From Hyphomicrobiales bacterium (GTDB lineage: Bacteria; Pseudomonadota; Alphaproteobacteria; Rhizobiales; Xanthobacteraceae): a stretch of DNA of 64,000 nt. A program made the translations under genes and the position numbers. Below are positions 18,157 to 24,990 of this stretch, one piece after another. A model generated the notes under the pieces. It was given only the letters and a program-made list of their open reading frames with translations. It was not told the DNA's origin and ran no database searches. The first letter of the stretch is position 1. Each line of letters opens with the position of its first letter. The DNA lies in assembly GCA_017305665.1 (NCBI GenBank), contig JAFKKH010000020.1, positions 79,248-143,247 of the forward strand. The letters are read 5' to 3'.

Positions 18157-19002
18157 ATGTCCCTCGAAACTATCTCGCTGAACACGTCGTACGAAGGCAC
18201 GCAGGGCGTTTACAGACACGCCAGCCGCGAGACGAAGACAGCGATGACCTTCTCCGTCTATGTGCCTCCGCATCGGGCGAACGCGAAACTGCCGGTGATT
18301 TATTATCTGTCGGGCCTGACCTGCACGCACGCCAATGTCACGGAGAAGGGCGAGTTTCGGCGGGCCTGCGCTGAACTCGGCATGGTTTTCGTTGCGCCGG
18401 ATACCAGCCCGCGGGGCGAAGGCGTGCCGGATGATCCTGCCGGCGCCTACGATTTCGGACTTGGCGCGGGCTTCTATGTCGATGCCACGCAGCCTCCGTT
18501 CGCGGAAAACTACCGCATGTGGAGCTACGTGACGGAAGAACTTCCCGAATTGATCGCCGGGCATTTCCCGGTTGATGCAACGCGGCAATCTATTCTCGGG
18601 CATTCCATGGGCGGCCATGGTGCGCTCACGATTGCGTTACGCCATCCCAAGCGTTATCGCGCCGCCAGTGCTTTCTCGCCAATTGTTGCCCCGTCACAGG
18701 TGCCGTGGGGGATCAAGGCGTTGGGTGGCTATCTCGGGGGAGCGCGCGCGTCCTGGCGCGGCCACGACACGATCGCGTTGATCGAAGATGGCGCGCGCTT
18801 CTCTGAGTTTCTCGTCGACTATGGCGACGCCGATCAATTCCTGACCGAACAGCTTCGCCCCGAGCTTTTGCAGCAAGCCTGCACACAGGCAAACATCCCG
18901 CTGACCCTTCGCCGCCACGCCGGCTATGACCACAGCTACTATTTCATCTCGACTTTCATGGACGACCATATCCGCTGGCATGCCGCACGATTGGCGGCAT
19001 GA
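18157..19002 (+). CDS. fghA: FghA, S-formylglutathione hydrolase
   Basis: This cytosolic esterase-D type alpha/beta hydrolase splits S-formylglutathione into formate and glutathione, the last step of the pathway run by Gfa and the class III dehydrogenase. The 281-residue product has YYLSGLTCTHANVTEKGEF, the oxyanion-side APDTSPRG, the nucleophile motif GHSMGGHGAL (Ser near 149) and the late HAGYDHSYYF carrying the catalytic His. The ATG at 18157 follows a GGAGACAG site; the longer frame from 18052 is rejected because the family starts at MSLETIS. Confidence 0.95.
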   Translation: MSLETISLNTSYEGTQGVYRHASRETKTAMTFSVYVPPHRANAKLPVIYYLSGLTCTHANVTEKGEFRRACAELGMVFVAPDTSPRGEGVPDDPAGAYDFGLGAGFYVDATQPPFAENYRMWSYVTEELPELIAGHFPVDATRQSILGHSMGGHGALTIALRHPKRYRAASAFSPIVAPSQVPWGIKALGGYLGGARASWRGHDTIALIEDGARFSEFLVDYGDADQFLTEQLRPELLQQACTQANIPLTLRRHAGYDHSYYFISTFMDDHIRWHAARLAA

Positions 19003-19027
19003 TCCGGCCGCAACCGTTCCGTTCGGA

Positions 19028-19552
19028 CTATTTTGTAGGAGTGCCGTCGCCTGATGGCGCGTCGGGCGGGAGCCGGTTCCGCACCAGAAAGCGCACGCCG
19101 TGCTCATAAGCCTCAGGTGTGTCGCCGCGAATCTGGCCGCCAAGGTGTGCAATCCTGGCGCCGTTGGAAGCGTCGATGATCCAGATGTCCATGGATGAGA
19201 TCAGCGACGACACCTTGTGAACCACGGACACGACTGCGTAGGCCGCACCGGCCTTACGCGCCACAGGCAGAAAGCAGTCGCCGCATCGATACCGTGGCAC
19301 GGTTTTTGCGATCTCGGCACTGAACGGTTCGAGATCAATGGGAGAATAACGTCCGGTTTTCTCCAGTGCCTGCGACAGGACGCGCGTCGCCATCGCGAGC
19401 CTTTCAGCCCGGTCGGGCTGCGGAGGCTCACCGCTGGTGTCGTAGATCTCGAAGGGAAAGATGGCCGCTGCCGGCGCAGCCATGACACCGGTGCAACCCA
19501 CGGCACAGACAACAGCTACCAATATCCTCGCCGACATTGCTGAGGACGCCAT
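19028..19552 (-). CDS. Exported DUF2380/DUF3280-like protein
   Basis: A 174-residue protein with a signal peptide (ARILVAVVCAVGCTGVMAAPAAA) and then IFPFEIYDTSGEPPQPDRAERLAM. It also has a CGDCFLPVARKAGAAYAVVSVVHKVS block and DIWIIDASNGARI. The pattern resembles secreted domains of unknown function found near PQQ dehydrogenases in methylotrophs. The Cys pair CGDC may form a disulfide or bind metal. It converges on fghA with only 25 bp between stops. The ATG at 19552 is preferred over an in-frame GTG at 19597. Confidence 0.75.
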   Translation of the reverse strand: MASSAMSARILVAVVCAVGCTGVMAAPAAAIFPFEIYDTSGEPPQPDRAERLAMATRVLSQALEKTGRYSPIDLEPFSAEIAKTVPRYRCGDCFLPVARKAGAAYAVVSVVHKVSSLISSMDIWIIDASNGARIAHLGGQIRGDTPEAYEHGVRFLVRNRLPPDAPSGDGTPTK

Positions 19553-19695
19553 CGTGACTCGATCCCGCGCGATCCCGAAGTCGTTTTCTGTTAACACGCA
19601 CGCGGCGCGATGGCATCATCCATTTTTCGGCCACTACGGATGCAAGCTCTCGCAAGTGACGGAGAAAGTCATCAATGTTCCAGGAGCAGCGCAAC

Positions 19696-20037
19696 ATGAC
19701 CAAGGCGATTATTCTGGCGACTTTCATTTTGGCATTCACGTCCGCGGGTGCGTTGGCAAAGGACACCCGGTTCTGGAACCTGACCGCTAACACGATCACC
19801 GCGCTGCAACTTTCACCAGCCGGCAAAAACGAATGGGGCCGCAATCAGACCGACAACGACCGCGACCGCACCGTGGATCACGATGAGCGGCTGAAGATCA
19901 CAGATACAGCCACCGGCGTCTACGACGTGAAATTCACCGACAAGAGCGGACGGACCTGCGTGGTCCCGAATGTCGAGATCAAGGCAAATGGGATTTTCAC
20001 GATCGAAGAGAAGGTTTTGAAAGACTGCACCAAATAA
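19696..20037 (+). CDS. Small periplasmic protein with an EF-hand-like acidic loop
   Basis: A 113-residue exported protein with signal peptide 1-22 (IILATFILAFTSAGALA). The mature part looks like a small beta-sandwich (FWNLTANTITALQLSPAGKNEWG, then GVYDVKFTDKSGRTCVVPNVEI), with two cysteines that could pair. Residues 53-64 read DNDRDRTVDHDE: acids at positions 1, 3, 5, 9 and 12 and Val at 8, which fits an EF-hand loop except for the usual Gly at 6. In a lanthanide-utilisation locus this suggests metal binding, by inference only. The ATG at 19696 has a GGAGCAG site; ATG 19675 is unlikely. Confidence 0.8.
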   Translation: MTKAIILATFILAFTSAGALAKDTRFWNLTANTITALQLSPAGKNEWGRNQTDNDRDRTVDHDERLKITDTATGVYDVKFTDKSGRTCVVPNVEIKANGIFTIEEKVLKDCTK

Positions 20038-20235
20038 TCGCAGCCGAACCTTCGCCGTAGAAATGGATGCCTGTCAGAGCAATCAAGATGCGGTCTTTGC
20101 CGCGCCGCATCCAAAACCCGCACAGCCGACCCTAACGGCTTCTGCCACCATTGCCATCCCATCCGGAGAATGGACAGGATCTAGCGGTGAGTTCGCCATT
20201 CCTTTGATGAATGGACAGCGCGGATAATTTCTCGC

Positions 20236-21234
20236 ATGAATGACCGAGTGAGAACCAACTCTCTATTCGGCGGTCTGGTAGTGGCACTCTGTCTCATAGT
20301 CGGGACAGCCCCGACGCTGGCCGCAGAGACGTTGCGCATCGGACTGCAGACCACCGGCACATTTGCCTGGCAATTGGACGTGATCCGCCGCCACAACCTT
20401 GCGAAGCGCGCCGGTCTCGATCTGAAAATCAGCGGCTTTGCATCTCCCGATGCCGGCAAGCTCGCCATCAACAGTGGCTCGGTCGACATCGCCGTCGTCG
20501 ATTTTCTGTGGGTCGCTCGCGCCCGTGCGCTCGGCGCCAAATTGCTGTTCTATCCGTACTCCAGCGCGGTGGGCGCAATCATGGTGAAGAATGATTCGCC
20601 GCTGAACAAACTTAAGGACCTCAAAGGTCACGTTCTCGGCGTTGCCGGTGGCCCGCTCGACAAAAGCTGGCTGATCGTCCAGGCCGCCGCCATTCGCCAG
20701 GGCATCGATCTCAAGAAAAGTGCGACGCTGCAATATGGCGCGCCGCCGCTGATTTCCCAGAAATTGCAACAGGGCGAGGCTGAAGCAAGCCTCAATTTCT
20801 GGAATTTCTGCGCCGACCTGGAGGCGCGAGGCTATCGTCGCATCTTCGAGGTGCGCGACGCTGAAACCTCCCTGGGGGTGAAAGAACCGGTCGCCATGAT
20901 CGGTTATGTGTTTTCCGAGTCATTCGCCGCCACACACCGAAGTGCGATCGACCGCTTCATCGAAATCACGCAGCAAGCCAACGATATCATGCTGCAATCG
21001 GATCAAGAGTGGGACGCGCTGCGCCCCCTGATGAACGCGGAGGACGACCGGACCTTCAAGGCCTATCGCGACCGAACCAGAGAGGGCATGCCGCGACGGC
21101 CCGTGACCGCCGAAGTCACCGATGCCAGCGCGCTGTTCCATACTCTCGCCGCGATCGGCGGCTCGGACCTCGTAGGGCCGTCGCAAGAACTCGACCAGAG
21201 TCTCTACTATCAACCGGCCCGGCGCGGAGACTAA
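20236..21234 (+). CDS. NitT/TauT-type ABC substrate-binding protein in the methanol cluster
   Basis: A 332-residue periplasmic solute receptor. The signal peptide (FGGLVVALCLIVGTAPTLAA) is followed by ETLRIGLQTTGTFAWQLDVIRRHNLAKRAGLDLKI, typical of the SsuA/TauA/NMT1-like fold. It starts a compact SBP-permease-ATPase cassette whose genes are 3 bp apart or overlapping. Family members bind sulfonates, nitrate or thiamine precursors. The setting among lanthanide genes hints at another ligand, possibly a metal chelate, but no ligand residue can be assigned. Confidence 0.88.
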   Translation: MNDRVRTNSLFGGLVVALCLIVGTAPTLAAETLRIGLQTTGTFAWQLDVIRRHNLAKRAGLDLKISGFASPDAGKLAINSGSVDIAVVDFLWVARARALGAKLLFYPYSSAVGAIMVKNDSPLNKLKDLKGHVLGVAGGPLDKSWLIVQAAAIRQGIDLKKSATLQYGAPPLISQKLQQGEAEASLNFWNFCADLEARGYRRIFEVRDAETSLGVKEPVAMIGYVFSESFAATHRSAIDRFIEITQQANDIMLQSDQEWDALRPLMNAEDDRTFKAYRDRTREGMPRRPVTAEVTDASALFHTLAAIGGSDLVGPSQELDQSLYYQPARRGD

Positions 21235-21237
21235 GCG

Positions 21238-21975
21238 TTGCAGAGATTTCTTTCGCTAGCCGTCATGATCACGACCTGGGCTATCGCCGCAGCCCTGGTG
21301 CATTCGCGGTTGCTCCCCAGCCCGCTCACGGTCGGCGCGACCACTCTCGCGGAAATTCGCTCGGGCGAATTGCCATTCCAGATGGCCTGCACCCTTGGAC
21401 GCGTCATCGGCTCCTTCGCTATCGCAATGCTCCTCGGCAGCACCATGGGTTATGCGATGGGACGCTTGAAGCCATTGGACCGTTTCGCCGATTCATGGCT
21501 GGTCGTACTGATCAACATGCCGGCGCTGGTCATCATCATCTTCGCCTATATCTGGATCGGCCTGAACGAGACCGCTGCGATTTTGGCGGTCGCCATCAAC
21601 AAGCTGCCGAATGTCATTGTGGTGATGCGCGAAGGCGCCCGCGCGCTCGATCCCGAGATCGACGAAATGGCGCGCGCTTTCCAGTTCTCCAGAATCAAGA
21701 GAATCCGTCATGTCGTGATCCCACAGCTTGCTCCTTATCTGGCGGCCAGTTCGCGCTCCGGCCTCTCCATCGTCTGGAAGATCGTGCTGGTTGTCGAACT
21801 GCTCGGGCGGCCCAATGGCGTGGGCTTCGTACTCGGCTCGGCATTCTCTCTGTTCGACATGGCGAAGATCCTGAGCTATGCGATTTGCTTCATCGTACTG
21901 ATGTTGGTCATCGAAAGCCTTGTCGTGCAACCGCTCGAACGACGCGCAAACCGCTGGCGGCGCCGCCTTGCTTGA
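21238..21975 (+). CDS. ABC transporter permease, NitT/TauT type
   Basis: A 245-residue inner-membrane permease with about six helices. It carries the importer loop that contacts the ATPase, here EIDEMARAFQFSRIKRIRHVVIPQLAPYL (about 140-168), close to the EAA consensus. Translation probably begins at the TTG 3 bp after the binding-protein stop. The gene overlaps the ATPase gene and works with both neighbours as an uptake system of unknown substrate. Confidence 0.88.
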   Translation: MQRFLSLAVMITTWAIAAALVHSRLLPSPLTVGATTLAEIRSGELPFQMACTLGRVIGSFAIAMLLGSTMGYAMGRLKPLDRFADSWLVVLINMPALVIIIFAYIWIGLNETAAILAVAINKLPNVIVVMREGARALDPEIDEMARAFQFSRIKRIRHVVIPQLAPYLAASSRSGLSIVWKIVLVVELLGRPNGVGFVLGSAFSLFDMAKILSYAICFIVLMLVIESLVVQPLERRANRWRRRLA

Positions 21976-22693
21976 GCTCCGCATCGACGCCAAGAGCTAC
22001 CGATCGGCAGAGGGTACGCCGATCGAGGTCGTTCGTGACCTGAAGCTTCAGCTCGAGGCCGGATCGTTCGGCGCGCTGATCGGCCCGTCCGGCTGCGGCA
22101 AGACCACCATCCTGAAGATCGCGGCCGGGCTCGACACCGACTTTCGCGGTGAAGTTCGAAGGCCGGAATCCGGTCGGCTCGGAATGGTGTTTCAGGAGCC
22201 GCGCCTGCTGGCATGGCGCACCGTCGATCAAAACATCCGGCTTGCGCTTCCGCCGGAGCGAGCGGGCGTCGATCTGACAGACCTCATTGAAACCCTCGGC
22301 CTCGGTGCTCACCTCGCGCTATATCCCGGCGAATTGTCGCTCGGACTTGCGCGCCGCGTCGCTATCGCCCGCGCTTTTGCCGTCGATCCGGATTTTCTGC
22401 TACTCGACGAGCCCTTCGTGTCGCTCGACGAGGCAACAGCCGACCGGCTGCGCGGCGAACTGATTGCGCTGACCGAACGAACCAAAGCGACGACTCTGCT
22501 TGTCACGCATGATCTGCCGGAGGCCGTGCAACTGGCTGATCGGCTGTTTTTCCTGTGCGATCGACCGACGCGGATCGTTCTGGAGCAAGAACTGCCCCCG
22601 CGTTACACGCGCAGCAAGGATACGGTGACATCGATCAGCGATGAAATGCGCGCGCTGGCGGTGCAGGCCGTGGCAGGCGCCCACGGAAACTGA
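21968..22693 (+). CDS. ABC transporter ATPase, NitT/TauT type, with unusual signature motif
   Basis: The nucleotide-binding subunit of the cassette. Walker A is GPSGCGKTT, Walker B is DFLLLDEPF, and the switch His lies in VTHDLPEA. The signature reads LSLGLARR instead of the canonical LSGGQ, a clear deviation. A TTG at 21968 gives 241 residues and an 8-nt overlap with the permease. A TTG at 21920 is an alternative, and neither has a strong ribosome binding site. The stop is 3 bp from the convergent response-regulator gene. Confidence 0.88.
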   Translation: MLELRIDAKSYRSAEGTPIEVVRDLKLQLEAGSFGALIGPSGCGKTTILKIAAGLDTDFRGEVRRPESGRLGMVFQEPRLLAWRTVDQNIRLALPPERAGVDLTDLIETLGLGAHLALYPGELSLGLARRVAIARAFAVDPDFLLLDEPFVSLDEATADRLRGELIALTERTKATTLLVTHDLPEAVQLADRLFFLCDRPTRIVLEQELPPRYTRSKDTVTSISDEMRALAVQAVAGAHGN

Positions 22694-22696
22694 AGG

Positions 22697-23317
22697 TCAG
22701 ACCAGCCGGCTCTCGATCGCGAAGCGCACGAGTTCCGACAACGAGCGCAGACCGAGCTTCTGGCGAATGATTGAAGATGCATTGGCAATCGTCTTGTATG
22801 ACGAATGAACCAGCCATGCGATCTCGGAAAGGTTCTTGCCGTTGCTGAGCAGCCGCAAGATCTCGATCTCGCGCGTCGTTAGCTTCGACAGCGGACTTTG
22901 AGCGAAAGCCGGTCCTGCGAAGGCCACGCTTCGCGCGATCGCCGCCGGCAGGTAGACCCCACCATTGCCGACTTCACGAATGGCCTCGACGAGGTCGTTG
23001 GGATCGCCGGATTTCGAGACATAACCCTTGGCGCCAACCTCGATTGCGCGCGCGGCGAACACCGGATCATCGTTCATGCTGAACATGATGATGCGCGCGG
23101 TGGCCACATGCGCAAGAATGCGCCGTGCCAGCTCAAATCCCGAAACCGTCGGCAGATTGATGTCAAGGACGCAGATATCGGGCTTTTCGGCGACGAACAT
23201 CCGCTCGCCACTCTCTGCGTCGGACGCCTCCAGGATCGCGATCTCCGGGTCGCCCGCGAGCAGCGCACGGCACCCCGAAGCCACAATCGGATGATCATCG
23301 ACGATCAGAACACGCAT
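22697..23317 (-). CDS. NarL/LuxR-type response regulator
   Basis: A 206-residue two-component regulator. The receiver domain (1-120) has the acidic pocket DD at 7-8, phosphoacceptor Asp52 (VLDINLP) and Lys near 102 (YVSKSGD). The LuxR-type DNA-binding domain covers about 140-203 (LTTREIEILRLLSNGKNLSEIA). It is divergent from the histidine kinase that is its obvious partner. Location beside the TonB receptor and lanthanide genes suggests that it regulates them, comparable in placement to the MxbDM-type control of methanol genes, but this is inference. Confidence 0.92.
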   Translation of the reverse strand: MRVLIVDDHPIVASGCRALLAGDPEIAILEASDAESGERMFVAEKPDICVLDINLPTVSGFELARRILAHVATARIIMFSMNDDPVFAARAIEVGAKGYVSKSGDPNDLVEAIREVGNGGVYLPAAIARSVAFAGPAFAQSPLSKLTTREIEILRLLSNGKNLSEIAWLVHSSYKTIANASSIIRQKLGLRSLSELVRFAIESRLV

Positions 23318-23526
23318 CGGCGTTGGCCCGAATCCCGTGTCAGCCTTCGTTATTGCATCGCATCGAACAGAGCAGCAAACGTATCATTCGCCTCAAACCT
23401 GTTCTGGTCAGGATTGTGCATCCCGGCCGCAGTTGCGGTACGCTTCAATTAGATAACCACCCTTTTTGTCTGTCAACGTTCCTCTTGATGCAACAGCGGC
23501 GCGGGCCGCGATACTGGACGAAGACG

Positions 23527-24990
23527 ATGTGGCAGAAATTATCCTTGCGCTCTCGCCTCACCTTGCTGCTGGCGCTGGTTCTCACGTTGGGTCTCGCGAT
23601 CAACATCGCGCGGCTGGTGTTCGAAGCTGGCCCTCGCGTTCAGGCAGAAGACCAGAGCGTGATTCGGCTGGCTCGCGAGTTCACCGAAACATTGGTGGCG
23701 GGATTGAATGAAATGCGCGATCCCGACGCGCGGCTCATACAGATCGTCCAAAACCTCAACCGGTTGCGCCACGTCAGTATCACGCGGCAGGAAGATACGG
23801 CGGATAACTCCGAGACGGCCGCGAACAGCGATAATAACGAGAAGCGATCCTCGGTTCCGGCGTGGTTCGTTTCCCTCATCCACCCGGAAAAGACCGCAGT
23901 CAGCGTTCCGATTTCGATCGGCGACCGGGCGGAACATCTGGTGATCACGTCACATCCGGACGACGAGATGAACGAAATCTGGGACGGGATCATGACCCAG
24001 CTCGAAGTCGGCTCCGCGATCGCGGTGGCGCTTTTTCTGATCACGATGATGGTGGTCAACCGGGCGCTGGCGCCCCTTCAGTCGCTTTCCGACGCCATGA
24101 CCGATATCGAATCCGGTAGCTACGATACACGCGTAAAGCCCGACGGCTCGCCCGAACTCGCCGCTATCTGCATCAAGCTCAATCACCTTGCAGCAACGCT
24201 TGGCAAAGCCGTCGAAGAAAAGCGGCAACTGGCCGAGCGCGCGGTTTCTCTGCAGGATGCAGAGCGCAAGGAGATTGCGCGCGAGCTCCACGATGAGGTT
24301 GGCCCCTATCTCTTTGCCCTGAGAGCGCATGCCAGTTCGCTGATGCGGACCGCCGGCTTATCCGAGCCGAACGCCGAGGTTCTACACAAGCACGGCACTG
24401 CGATTCTTGAGCACGTCAACGCCTTGCAACAATTCAATCGGCGGGTGCTCGAACGACTGCGGCCGATTGGCCTTGCGGAACTCGGCCTGCGCGAGGCGAT
24501 CGGTGCATTGCAGCGCCTGTGGCGCGAGACGCATCCGGGCGTGGCGATCGAAACTGCGATCTCGTCTTCCCTGGGCGCCGCCGGCGAGACCGCGGAATTG
24601 ACGATCTACCGCATCGTCCAGGAGGCCCTGACCAACGTATTCCGGCACGCCCGCGCGACCGAAGTCGAGATTACAGTTCAGCCTGCATCCTATCGGCAGA
24701 TAGGAACCACATCTGATAGGATCGAAGCAACCAAAGTCAGCGTGCGCGACAACGGCGCTGGTCTTCCGCCCGATCACAAGCAAGGTTTCGGCATGATCGG
24801 GATGCGCGAGCGGGTGCTTGCGCTGGGCGGCACCATGACGGTCGCCTCGACAGCCCGAGGGGTAACTGTCGAGGCGCTCGTTCCCAATGCCCCCTCCATG
24901 CCACCGAGTTCTGATAGCTTGCGCAAGTACATCCGCGATAGGACTCATTCGCGGTCGGACCGAGAAATGCTGCCTAGAACTTTGCCCTGA
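23527..24990 (+). CDS. Sensor histidine kinase (HisKA_3 family) paired with the response regulator
   Basis: A 487-residue membrane sensor. One transmembrane helix is at about 8-32 and a second near 158-180, bounding a periplasmic sensor of about 125 residues; a HAMP domain lies at about 180-232. The H-box ERKEIARELHDEVG contains His255. The ATPase domain has ALTNVFRHARA, DNGAGLP and GFGMIGMRERV. This NarX/DegS-like kinase should phosphorylate the divergent response regulator. The ATG at 23527 has a GGACGAAG site; upstream starts are rejected. Its 3' end overlaps the convergent TonB-receptor gene by 17 bp. Confidence 0.92.
   Translation: MWQKLSLRSRLTLLLALVLTLGLAINIARLVFEAGPRVQAEDQSVIRLAREFTETLVAGLNEMRDPDARLIQIVQNLNRLRHVSITRQEDTADNSETAANSDNNEKRSSVPAWFVSLIHPEKTAVSVPISIGDRAEHLVITSHPDDEMNEIWDGIMTQLEVGSAIAVALFLITMMVVNRALAPLQSLSDAMTDIESGSYDTRVKPDGSPELAAICIKLNHLAATLGKAVEEKRQLAERAVSLQDAERKEIARELHDEVGPYLFALRAHASSLMRTAGLSEPNAEVLHKHGTAILEHVNALQQFNRRVLERLRPIGLAELGLREAIGALQRLWRETHPGVAIETAISSSLGAAGETAELTIYRIVQEALTNVFRHARATEVEITVQPASYRQIGTTSDRIEATKVSVRDNGAGLPPDHKQGFGMIGMRERVLALGGTMTVASTARGVTVEALVPNAPSMPPSSDSLRKYIRDRTHSRSDREMLPRTLP

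Noticed and set aside
20063-20227. 54-codon plus-strand frame upstream of the NitT/TauT binding-protein gene
   Set aside because: No ribosome binding site, no hydrophobic or structured segment, and proline-rich random-looking composition.
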